Shown one piece after another: positions 27,250 to 34,456 of a DNA stretch of 64,000 nt. The first letter of the stretch is position 1. Each line of letters begins with the position of its first letter. The translations under genes were made by a program, and so were the position numbers. Under the pieces are notes generated by a model. It saw nothing but the letters and a program-made list of their open reading frames with translations. It was not told where the DNA came from and made no database searches. The stretch is from Chryseobacterium sp. Leaf180 (GTDB lineage Bacteria > Bacteroidota > Bacteroidia > Flavobacteriales > Weeksellaceae), in NCBI RefSeq assembly GCF_001424585.1, contig NZ_LMPJ01000013.1:522-64521 (forward strand), read 5' to 3'.

Positions 27250-27293
27250 TGACCCGCATCATAAGAAGAAAGGGATGCAGTTCGGTATTTTTG
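27250..27293 (+). promoter_or_regulatory. Crp/Fnr-type box and promoter of the 55-residue membrane protein
   Basis: TGACCCGCATCA (27250-27261) is the reverse complement of TGATGCGGGTCA, one base different from the box at 22952. Its centre lies 30.5 bases upstream of TATTTTTG at 27286-27293, the same distance as at the other locus. The ATG follows at 27314. Confidence 0.68.
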
Positions 27294-27313
27294 AGTACAC
27301 CTAAATATTTATT

Positions 27314-27481
27314 ATGGAAAATACACCGAAAAAGAAGAACCGTCCCCACATTCTGGTTATCATTTTATTCTCACTTATTCCGCTCACCGTAATCACCTAT
27401 TTTATTCTGCAGATCATCTTCCCAAATCTGTTTAATACCATGCCGACGGGCGAAGTGCAAGTTGTGCGGCCAGACCGATAA
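27314..27481 (+). CDS. Small single-helix membrane protein (55 residues)
   Basis: The frame MENTPKKKNRPHILVIIL... has a charged N-terminus, one strong membrane helix (about 12-36, ending YFILQIIFP) and a short polar tail ending VVRPDR. It has a good promoter with a Crp/Fnr-type box upstream and a hairpin terminator right after, which together make a real gene likely despite its size. It is divergent from the interrupted Crp/Fnr gene. The function is unknown. The promoter geometry suggests control by oxygen, nitrosative stress or a similar signal through that family. Confidence 0.7.
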   Translation: MENTPKKKNRPHILVIILFSLIPLTVITYFILQIIFPNLFNTMPTGEVQVVRPDR

Positions 27482-27483
27482 AT

Positions 27484-27518
27484 AAAAAAAAGAGCAAAAC
27501 ATAAGTTTTGCTCTTTCT
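27484..27518. terminator. Bidirectional terminator
   Basis: A perfect 10-bp stem AGAGCAAAAC / GTTTTGCTCT with an ATAA loop (27491-27514) has a T-rich tail on the plus side and seven A residues on the other. It ends both the 55-residue gene and the minus-strand gene at 27571. Confidence 0.88.
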
Positions 27519-27570
27519 GTTTCTGCTACAAATGCAGAAAACGTTGCAATATCAACCTCATCAATTCAAT

Positions 27571-27798
27571 TTATTTTTCAAAAATCAGCCGTCCGTCCTG
27601 CGGTTCAGAAAAACAGACAAACATACTTTCGTTCAGTCTTCTTATCGGAACCTGTACCACTTCATATTCTCCGGCCTCATTCTTCTTTTCAACGATCAGG
27701 TTGCTTCCCTGGCCGATTTCCTGTATTTTAAATTCTATGTGATAATCATCAAAATCACTTTTTACAAACTGCTCTTTTCTAAATTCTATTGTAGACAT
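27571..27798 (-). CDS. Small hypothetical soluble protein (75 residues)
   Basis: The product (MSTIEFRKEQFVKSDF...) is acidic and strand-rich, with IEFKIQEIGQGSNLIVEKK and EVVQVPIRRLNESMFVCFS. There is no signal peptide. I recognise no family. It lies 39 bases after the ferritin-like YciE/YciF gene on the same strand and shares its terminator, so it is probably co-transcribed with that stress-type gene. Confidence 0.65.
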   Translation of the reverse strand: MSTIEFRKEQFVKSDFDDYHIEFKIQEIGQGSNLIVEKKNEAGEYEVVQVPIRRLNESMFVCFSEPQDGRLIFEK

Positions 27799-27837
27799 AT
27801 TTCCGTTTTAATGACTGCCAGATTAAGTAATTGCTGA

Positions 27838-28383
27838 TTATTCAGCCGCTTCAAGATTAATCTCAGAAACCGCGAGTTTGGTTAAAAGAACATCACAGTT
27901 TTTTTCTTCGGCCAGAGTTTCCTGAAGCAGTTTCATCGCTTCTTTCTCGCCCAGATGTTTGCAGTACGTCGCCATCGTGCCGTACGAAGCAATCTCATAA
28001 TGTTCGACTTTTTGCGCTGCAGCAATGATTGCAGCATCAGGAACTGCTCCAGGCTCAGTTTCCTTCATGATTTCTTCGCCTTCTTTGATGAGACCTTCCA
28101 TCGCTTCGCATTTTACTGCTTTTGCTTTCTCGCCCAAAGCTTCAAAAACAGATTCCAGACGTGTAATCTGTGTGTCGGTTTCGGTTTTGTGGTTGGCAAT
28201 GGCTTCCTGAAGTTTTGGTGATGTGACATTTTTTTCCATCTTCACTAAAGCTTTCGAAAGATGGGTTTCTGCCCAGTATAAATCTTTGAGTCCGTCTATT
28301 AAAAATTCTCTCAAATTTTCTGCAGCATCAGACGATGCTTTTACGGTGCCTTTCGGTTCCGTTTTGTTTGTTTTGCTTTCCAT
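27838..28383 (-). CDS. YciE/YciF-type ferritin-like protein (DUF892)
   Basis: Starting at the ATG at 28383, the 181-residue protein has a polar N-terminal tail and then the DUF892 four-helix core: LREFLIDGLKDLYWAETHL, ITRLESVFEALGEKAKAVKC, a turn with EAMEGLIKEGEE, and VEHYEIASYGTMATYCKHLG. Glutamates and histidines in YWAETHL, TRLESVF and EHYEIASYG fit metal ligands of the ferritin-like fold. Homologues are induced by general stress, and their role is not settled. The longer frame from 28434 adds a weak hydrophobic start and is less likely. Confidence 0.88.
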   Translation of the reverse strand: MESKTNKTEPKGTVKASSDAAENLREFLIDGLKDLYWAETHLSKALVKMEKNVTSPKLQEAIANHKTETDTQITRLESVFEALGEKAKAVKCEAMEGLIKEGEEIMKETEPGAVPDAAIIAAAQKVEHYEIASYGTMATYCKHLGEKEAMKLLQETLAEEKNCDVLLTKLAVSEINLEAAE

Positions 28384-28419
28384 TTTAATTTTTTTGGTTT
28401 GATTGTATTGCGATAGTAT

Positions 28420-28479
28420 CAAAAATAAAGCCATTTAATTCAATTATATTTGTCTATTTGATCGATATGATTGAGATCA
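28420..28479 (-). promoter_or_regulatory. -7 box with an upstream TGA-N6-TCA site (tentative)
   Basis: On the minus strand TATTTTTG (28420-28427) precedes the DUF892 start by 37 bases. TGATTGAGATCA at 28468-28479 has the same TGA-N6-TCA outline as the Crp/Fnr boxes, but its centre is 46.5 bases from the -7 box, a class I-like distance. A lone match of this kind is expected by chance about once per 4 kb. Confidence 0.3.
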
Positions 28480-28628
28480 TATTGGGTTTAAATTGGTTTT
28501 TTTGCATTTTAAAAAAATTAATATCTGTCTGTAAAAAAGTTCAGACTTTTTAAACCTAAAATCAAAGGTTATAAAGGTTGCATCCGCTTCATTTTGTACC
28601 TTCGTGGCTTACCATTAAAATCATTTTC

Positions 28629-29489
28629 ATGCGGGAGGTAATCGGGATTGACATTGGAGGTTCACACATCACACTGGCAAAAGTTGATACAGACAAAAAA
28701 GTTCTGGATCACAGCCAGTATATCCGCCGAAACGTTGATTCTTTCGGAGCCAGAGAAGAAATTATTTCGGGCTGGGTTTCGGCGATGGAAGAGCTTATAT
28801 TGGCGTCAGACAGAGATTCTGTGCTGCTGGGAATTGCGATGCCCGGACCGTTTGATTACCCGAATGGCGTTGCCAAAATGCTTCAGGGAAAATTTATCGA
28901 ACTGTACGATTTCGATATTAAAACAGAACTCGCTTCAAGGCTTTCTCTTAAAAATTCTCAGATTCATTTCGTAAATGATGCTGCCGCGTTTCTCGAAGGC
29001 GAGGTTTTTTCCGGATGTGCTCAAAATAAAGATAAGGTTTTCGGAATCACGCTGGGCACCGGACTTGGAACCACATTTTACCAAAACGGCGAAGCAACCG
29101 ATGAAGATCTCTGGGACACGCCTTTTCGCGAATCGATTTCTGAAGAATATCTGACGACACGCTGGTTTACCAAACGGTATCATGAACTGACAGGCAAACA
29201 GATATCCGGGACAAAAGATCTTTTTGAGGAACCGAAAAATATCCAGACGCAGATATTTGATGAATTCGGACAGTCTTTAGGAGAATTTATTGCAAAATAT
29301 GTCGCTGCGTATCAACCAACTTTACTCATTCTCGGCGGAAATATCGCCAAAGCTTTTGCTGATTTTGAATCTTCGTTGAAAAAAGTTCTGGATGATAATC
29401 AGATCAAAATGCAGATTTGCCTTTCAGAAATTTTTGAGGACGCTGCCATTCTCGGCGCAGCAAGTTCTGCGATGAAAAAATCTATTTAA
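28629..29489 (+). CDS. ROK-family sugar kinase
   Basis: The 286-residue protein begins EVIGIDIGGSHITLAKV, the ROK ATP-binding start. It continues with GIAMPGPFDYPNGVAKM, FVNDAAAFLEGEV with the catalytic Asp, FGITLGTGLGTTFYQNG and LLILGGNIAKAF. The usual ROK zinc-binding cysteine cluster is absent. It probably phosphorylates a hexose such as glucose or fructose; the substrate cannot be read. The ATG at 28629 is preferred to an upstream frame start because the domain begins right there. A cupin gene follows after 26 bases, so a small sugar-phosphate operon is likely. Confidence 0.85.
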   Translation: MREVIGIDIGGSHITLAKVDTDKKVLDHSQYIRRNVDSFGAREEIISGWVSAMEELILASDRDSVLLGIAMPGPFDYPNGVAKMLQGKFIELYDFDIKTELASRLSLKNSQIHFVNDAAAFLEGEVFSGCAQNKDKVFGITLGTGLGTTFYQNGEATDEDLWDTPFRESISEEYLTTRWFTKRYHELTGKQISGTKDLFEEPKNIQTQIFDEFGQSLGEFIAKYVAAYQPTLLILGGNIAKAFADFESSLKKVLDDNQIKMQICLSEIFEDAAILGAASSAMKKSI

Positions 29490-29515
29490 GCTAAAACCAT
29501 TTAAACCAAAAAAAT

Positions 29516-30016
29516 ATGAATTCTGATAAACATAATATTTTCAAAAAAACTGCGGAGAAACTGGAAGAACAAGGATTTACTGTAGTAGAAAAAGATGATT
29601 CTAGGCCTTGGGGCGGCTTTTTTGTAATCGATGAAAAGCAGGCGCAACGTTTTGCTGATTTATATTTTCAGGGAATTGCTATCGATGACCTGAAAATCTC
29701 AGGAAAACTGAGCCCGAAAATTCTTTTGGTGGCGCCAAATGCGCGTTTGAGCTGGCAGTATCATCACCGACGCGCCGAAATCTGGCAGGTTGTCGACGGA
29801 ACGGTAGGAATTGTGCGAAGTGAAAATGATGAGGAAGGGGAACTAAAACTGTATAAGCCAAACGATCAGGTTCGTCTTCTGCAGGGAGAGCGTCACCGTC
29901 TGATCGGATTGGAAAACTGGGGAACCGTAGCGGAAATCTGGCTGCACACCGACCCTGAAAATCCTTCCGATGAAGACGATATCGTGCGTGTGCAGGATGA
30001 TTATTCAAGAAAATAA
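29516..30016 (+). CDS. Cupin protein, mannose-6-phosphate isomerase-like
   Basis: The 166-residue protein has a cupin core with DSRPWGGFFVIDE near residue 27, LSWQYHHRRAEIWQVVDGTV (metal-binding HH and E) and LLQGERHRLIGLENWG with the third histidine. This is like the type II phosphomannose isomerase / sugar-phosphate cupin group, though it is longer at the N-terminus. With the ROK kinase just upstream, it may act on a sugar phosphate made by that kinase. It is followed by a 190-base gap before SemiSWEET. Confidence 0.72.
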   Translation: MNSDKHNIFKKTAEKLEEQGFTVVEKDDSRPWGGFFVIDEKQAQRFADLYFQGIAIDDLKISGKLSPKILLVAPNARLSWQYHHRRAEIWQVVDGTVGIVRSENDEEGELKLYKPNDQVRLLQGERHRLIGLENWGTVAEIWLHTDPENPSDEDDIVRVQDDYSRK

Positions 30017-30205
30017 TTTACAGTCTGCTTGAGAATGCGGGCCCTGCCAAAGAGTGAATGTAATCTTTTGCCAAGTTGTAGGTTCCATATTTTAAAGAAG
30101 AACAGAATGATTAGAATCATAAGAATAATCTGAGTCTTAAACTATCTTGTTAGATATTAATAAAGAAACATAATTCTTTATCACAAATATTGAAGCAGGA
30201 ATTTT

Positions 30206-30466
30206 ATGGATGAAAATATTTTAGGAACAGTCGCCGGAATTCTTACATCAATTGCCGCCATGCCGCAGCTGATCAAAGTTTTGAAGAGCAAAAATGTAGA
30301 CGATTTATCCTGGCATATGATCGCGATCTTGGTTACCGGACTGTCACTTTGGGTTTGGTACGGAATGATCAAAAATGAGCTGCCGATTATCATATCAAAC
30401 GGTTTTGCCGTGGCGGTGAATCTCTCGCTGCTGATCTGCTATTTTAAATTCCGGAATAATAAATAG
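30206..30466 (+). CDS. SemiSWEET-type transporter (PQ-loop)
   Basis: The 86-residue protein has three membrane helices: LGTVAGILTSIAAMPQLIKV, MIAILVTGLSLWVWYGM and ISNGFAVAVNLSLLICYF. The PQ motif (AAMPQL) and the KSKNVDDLSW turn are the SemiSWEET signature. These proteins dimerise and carry sugars across the membrane. It lies 116 bases ahead of the egtD gene, with a palindrome between them, so it may or may not belong to that unit. A role in moving a different small molecule is possible but not shown. Confidence 0.88.
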   Translation: MDENILGTVAGILTSIAAMPQLIKVLKSKNVDDLSWHMIAILVTGLSLWVWYGMIKNELPIIISNGFAVAVNLSLLICYFKFRNNK

Positions 30467-30554
30467 CATTTTACCTGCATGATTCTTGAATTTCATAAAT
30501 CAGGTTTTACGGTGTTTTTTTCTGCTAAAAAAGACGGCAGCAAAAAGTTTTTTT

Positions 30555-30568
30555 GTACTTTAGAGTAC
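30555..30568 (+). promoter_or_regulatory. Perfect palindrome ahead of egtD
   Basis: GTACTTTAGAGTAC has GTACT / AGTAC arms around TTAG, 15 bases ahead of the egtD start. It contains TACTTTAG, one base off the -7 consensus, so a bound repressor would cover the promoter. There is no T-run, so it is not a terminator. Confidence 0.45.
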
Positions 30569-30582
30569 CCAAATCATTCTAT

Positions 30583-31563
30583 ATGAAATTAAAACAAGAT
30601 CTTCTGCAGGATTCAGAAGTCTCTGCATCTGAGATTTTCCGAAACGATATTTTAACCGGATTGCGCAGCCAGCCAAAGAAATTATCTTCAAAATATTTTT
30701 ACGATAAACACGGCGACCGCCTTTTTCAGGAAATCATGGCGATGCCCGAATATTATCTCACGCCGTGTGAGCTTGATATTTTCCAAAATAAAACTTCAGA
30801 AATCATCAGGCTGATCGCGCCGGAAAACGAACCATTTGATCTGATCGAGTTGGGCGCCGGCGACGCAATGAAATCTACTTTCCTTCTGGAAAAACTTTTA
30901 AAGGAAAACAAAGAATTCTCTTATATGCCGATTGATATTTCCGGGAATATACTTTCGGTCTTGCATGAAACTCTAAGTGAAAAACTGCCGCAGCTCGATA
31001 TTCAGCTTCTGGAAGGCGATTATTTTGAAATGCTTAAAAAAGCAGAAGCCGTTTCGTCACGAAGAAAAGTGGTGCTTTTTCTGGGTGGAAACATCGGAAA
31101 TATGGAGCCGCAGGAAGCGCTTGATTTCTGCAAAGCCATTTACGGTTCGCTGTCAAAAGGCGATATGCTTTTGGTTGGTTTTGATCTGAAAAAAAATCCG
31201 AGAATAATTCTTGATGCGTATAACGACGCTGCGGGAATTACCGCCTCATTCAATTTGAATCTTTTGAAAAGAATCAACCGTGAGCTGTACGCTGATTTTG
31301 ATGTCAATCACTACGAGCATTATCAAACCTATAATCCGGTTGACGGCGCGTGCAGAAGTTATCTCGTAAGCCTGTATGAGCAGCAGATCATGATCGATGG
31401 CGAGGTAATTGATTTTGAAGAGAACGAACTGATTCATATGGAGATTTCGCAGAAATTCTCACACAAAGAAGTTTTGGAACTGGCAAAAAATTCAGGTTTT
31501 AAAGTTTTGGGCGAAATTTCAGACTCCAAAAACTGGTTTATCGATTCTGTCTGGAAAGTTTAA
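30583..31563 (+). CDS. egtD: L-histidine N-alpha-methyltransferase EgtD
   Basis: The ATG at 30583 gives 326 residues, the usual size. The family start KLSSKYFYDKHGDRLFQEIM is clear, followed by the AdoMet motif LIELGAGDAMKS (88-98), FLGGNIGN (166-173), and the C-terminal HMEISQKFS. In that last motif E287 and S289 match the pair that binds the histidine amine in known EgtD. It makes hercynine from histidine using three AdoMet. EgtB follows after 17 bases and a C-S lyase after that, so the operon should make ergothioneine or a related sulfur histidine. An upstream TTG in the same frame is not likely to be used. Confidence 0.92.
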   Translation: MKLKQDLLQDSEVSASEIFRNDILTGLRSQPKKLSSKYFYDKHGDRLFQEIMAMPEYYLTPCELDIFQNKTSEIIRLIAPENEPFDLIELGAGDAMKSTFLLEKLLKENKEFSYMPIDISGNILSVLHETLSEKLPQLDIQLLEGDYFEMLKKAEAVSSRRKVVLFLGGNIGNMEPQEALDFCKAIYGSLSKGDMLLVGFDLKKNPRIILDAYNDAAGITASFNLNLLKRINRELYADFDVNHYEHYQTYNPVDGACRSYLVSLYEQQIMIDGEVIDFEENELIHMEISQKFSHKEVLELAKNSGFKVLGEISDSKNWFIDSVWKV

Positions 31564-31580
31564 TTTTAAATCAATCACAC

Positions 31581-32759
31581 ATGGAAATGCTTTCTCAAAC
31601 CCAAAATAAAACGCTTCTCGATCAATATTTAAAGATCAGGCAACATTCGGTTTTCATCTGTGAACCTTTGGAAATTGAAGATTATGTGGTGCAACCGATT
31701 GTGGATGTGAGTCCGCCGAAATGGCATCTTGGCCACACGACCTGGTTTTTTGAAACCTTTATTCTGAGCCCAAATTTCCCGGATTATAAAGTTTTTGATG
31801 CGCAGTATAATTTCGTGTTCAACAGTTATTACGAAACAATTGGAGCGCGTGTAATCCGTACCGACCGAGGAAATCTGAGCAGGCCTTCTGTCGCCGATGT
31901 TTACCGTTACCGTGAATATGTGGATGAGCATATGAAGCTGTTTTTGCAGAGTCATTTTTTCACAAAGGAACTTGAAACTTTGCTTGAATTAGGTTTAAAC
32001 CACGAACAGCAGCATCAGGAACTATTGCTGACTGATATCAAATATATTTTGGGTCACAATCCTTTGTTTCCGGTTTATAAAAAAAATCATTCTGAGCCGT
32101 TAAAGCCTATTTTATGTGCTGAAATGATTTCTATTCCTGAAGGCGTTTACGAGATCGGTTTTGAAGGCGAAGGTTTCTGTTTTGATAACGAATTGGGCCG
32201 ACATAAAGTCTACCTGCAAAATTTTGAAATCAGCAATTCTTTGGTTACAAACGGCGAATATCTAGAATTTATGCGCGATGGCGGTTATTCAGATTTCCGA
32301 CACTGGCACGCTGAAGGCTGGGATTGGGTAAAAACTTCACAGGCGAAATCTCCTTTGTACTGGCACGAAATCGAAGGTGACTGGATGCTGTATAATTTGT
32401 CCGGTCTGCAAAAAGTTGATCCTGACGAGGCGCTTTGCCATATAAGTTTTTTCGAAGCATCCGCATTTGCTTCGTGGAAAGGTTTGCGTCTTCCAACCGA
32501 AGCAGAATGGGAAATTGCAAGTGATCATTTTGACTGGGGAAGTCGCTGGGAATGGACCGGAAGTTCGTATTTGCCTTATCCCGGCTTTAAAAAAGAAGCG
32601 GGCGCTGTGGGAGAATATAACGGAAAGTTCATGGTGAATCAGACTGTTTTGCGTGGTGCGTCGGTTGCCACTCCGAAAGATCACAGCCGGAAAACGTACC
32701 GGAATTTCTTCCCGACCAACCTTCAGTGGCAATTTACCGGGCTTCGTCTCGCGAAGTAA
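31581..32759 (+). CDS. egtB: Iron-dependent sulfoxide synthase EgtB
   Basis: The 392-residue protein has an N-terminal DinB-like domain with the likely iron ligands H52 in WHLGHTTWFFE and H141/H145 in LNHEQQHQELLLTD. A C-terminal FGE-sulfatase-like domain (about 180-390) has VYEIGFEGEGFCFDNE, LRLPTEAEWEIA, WEWTGSSYLPYPGF and VLRGASVATP. EgtB joins hercynine to cysteine or gamma-glutamylcysteine with oxygen. No egtA or egtC homologue is nearby, so direct use of cysteine is plausible, as in some non-actinobacterial enzymes. It is the middle gene of the operon. Confidence 0.9.
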   Translation: MEMLSQTQNKTLLDQYLKIRQHSVFICEPLEIEDYVVQPIVDVSPPKWHLGHTTWFFETFILSPNFPDYKVFDAQYNFVFNSYYETIGARVIRTDRGNLSRPSVADVYRYREYVDEHMKLFLQSHFFTKELETLLELGLNHEQQHQELLLTDIKYILGHNPLFPVYKKNHSEPLKPILCAEMISIPEGVYEIGFEGEGFCFDNELGRHKVYLQNFEISNSLVTNGEYLEFMRDGGYSDFRHWHAEGWDWVKTSQAKSPLYWHEIEGDWMLYNLSGLQKVDPDEALCHISFFEASAFASWKGLRLPTEAEWEIASDHFDWGSRWEWTGSSYLPYPGFKKEAGAVGEYNGKFMVNQTVLRGASVATPKDHSRKTYRNFFPTNLQWQFTGLRLAK

Positions 32760-32785
32760 ATTTCAGCTAAAATGAGTTTTAGATA

Positions 32786-33943
32786 ATGGATTTTAATTTT
32801 GATGAAGAGATAACCGAACGCAGCGAAGATTCACTTAAATGGAATTCCGCAGGCAAAAACGTTTTGCCGATGTGGGTTGCCGAAATGGATTTTCGGCTTC
32901 CGGAATTTTTGAAGGAGGAACTTATCAGAAAAATATCCGCCGGATCTTTCGGTTATTTTAAACTTTCTGAAGAATTTTTTAAAGCTGTCCAATTCTGGTT
33001 ACAATCTCATCATCAGCTTGATGTAGAAAAAGATTTTATATTGCCCGTTCCGGGTGTGATGTCGGCGGTCTCTGCGATTATCAACACGTTTACAGAAAGT
33101 GGGGATCAGATTATTATTCAGCCACCTGTTTACAATCATTTCTTTAACACCATAAAAAATTCGGAACGTGAGATTGTAGAGAATGAGTTGATTTTAAATG
33201 GAAATCAATACGAAATTGATTTTAAAGATCTGGAGACAAAAGCATCAGATCCTAAAGCCAAAATTCTTCTCATCTGCAATCCACAAAATCCTATCGGGAA
33301 AGTCTGGCGTCGTGAAACTCTGGAAAAAATTGCAGCAATATGCGAGAAAAATGATGTGATGTTGATTTCCGATGAAATTCACGCGGATCTTTCATTTAAA
33401 AAATACACGCCTTTTTATTCTGTAGCAACAGATTTTAATATTGAATTTTTCACCGTTCATTCGCCGTGCAAGGCTTTTAATTTTCCGGGATTGCCGATCG
33501 GTTATGTTCTTTCAAATGACAATCTGCAATTTTCTGCAATAGAAAAAATGCTTGAATCGCGGGAAAATATTTCAGTAAATACTCTTTCTGTGACAGCACT
33601 TGTCGCTTCTTACAATCACGGAGAGAAATGGCTTGATAAAGTTAAAAATTACATCCACGCGAATTATTTATTTCTAAATAATTTCATTAAAAATCATCTG
33701 CCACAAATTGGAGTTTTGCCTTTAGAAGCTACTTATCTCGTCTGGCTCGACTGCCGGAAACTGAATTTAAATTCTGATGAAATCACAGAAAAGCTTTTAA
33801 AAAATCATCACTTACTGCTAAATTCAGGCTCGATGTACGGTAAATCGGGTGACGGTTTTCTTCGGATAAACATTGCCTGCACAAGAAAAAATTTAGAAAC
33901 CGGACTTTCACAACTGCGCGAATTTGTTAATGATTTATCTTAA
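32786..33943 (+). CDS. MalY/PatB-type PLP enzyme, candidate C-S lyase of the operon
   Basis: The 385-residue fold type I aminotransferase starts with the MalY/PatB pattern LKWNSAGKNVLPMWVAEMDF. It has NPQNPIGKVW (N165), SDEIHADL (D196), PLP lysine K229 in HSPCKAFNFPGLP and the C-terminal RINIACTR with the carboxylate-binding Arg. Known members are cystathionine beta-lyases that cleave C-S bonds. It lies 26 bases after egtB, where actinobacteria carry EgtE, the PLP C-S lyase of ergothioneine synthesis. I infer it may do that step, cleaving hercynylcysteine sulfoxide. It could instead be a general cysteine desulfhydrase unrelated to the pathway. Confidence 0.85.
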   Translation: MDFNFDEEITERSEDSLKWNSAGKNVLPMWVAEMDFRLPEFLKEELIRKISAGSFGYFKLSEEFFKAVQFWLQSHHQLDVEKDFILPVPGVMSAVSAIINTFTESGDQIIIQPPVYNHFFNTIKNSEREIVENELILNGNQYEIDFKDLETKASDPKAKILLICNPQNPIGKVWRRETLEKIAAICEKNDVMLISDEIHADLSFKKYTPFYSVATDFNIEFFTVHSPCKAFNFPGLPIGYVLSNDNLQFSAIEKMLESRENISVNTLSVTALVASYNHGEKWLDKVKNYIHANYLFLNNFIKNHLPQIGVLPLEATYLVWLDCRKLNLNSDEITEKLLKNHHLLLNSGSMYGKSGDGFLRINIACTRKNLETGLSQLREFVNDLS

Positions 33944-34115
33944 CATTCACTTTAAATTTATGATAATCTGTAAATAATTATTTATGCACAGTCTAAATTG
34001 AATGGCTGTGGCAGATTTTAATGCATAAAGACGACTCCCTGTAATTTTACTTAAAATTTGGTCGAAAAATTGCATAAGACAATTTACTAATCTGCGATGT
34101 ATAAAAACTAACAAT

Positions 34116-34334
34116 ATGGATATTTCTTTCTACGAATTCAGCAATCTTCCGGATGAAATTCAGTACAGTATCGTATTGGATAAAGGAAGAGTGATTACCG
34201 ACAGCATTAATAACGGCTCCAGATACGTTTTGTATGAGCTTTCTACCTTTTCTGTTGAACTTATTTACAATCTAAACCGCGACAAGATTTCAGGTAAAAA
34301 TATCTATCTGAACCGTGCTGCTTATGCTTTCTAA
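34116..34334 (+). CDS. Small hypothetical soluble protein (72 residues)
   Basis: The product starts MDISFYEFSNLPDEIQYSIVL and continues with a predicted alpha/beta pattern (YVLYELSTFSVELIYN) and a short C-terminal tail, NLNRDKISGKNIYLNRAAYAF. I recognise no family. It is a single frame with no signal peptide between the ergothioneine operon and a TonB receptor. The balanced composition supports a real gene, but there is no other evidence. Confidence 0.6.
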   Translation: MDISFYEFSNLPDEIQYSIVLDKGRVITDSINNGSRYVLYELSTFSVELIYNLNRDKISGKNIYLNRAAYAF

Positions 34335-34421
34335 AGAACAAATATGATGTTCATAAACGGGCTGAAACAAGTCTTTTTATGAGAATCAGATGTAAACCGA
34401 TGGGTAGGGAAAATTAAGTTT

Positions 34422-34429
34422 TATCTTTG
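34422..34429 (+). promoter_or_regulatory. -7 element of the receptor/DUF4249 pair
   Basis: TATCTTTG matches TANNTTTG, 27 bases ahead of the ATG at 34457. No TTG stands at the expected distance upstream. Confidence 0.45.
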
Positions 34430-34456
34430 CCCATCATTTTTTTTAATATCAATTGA

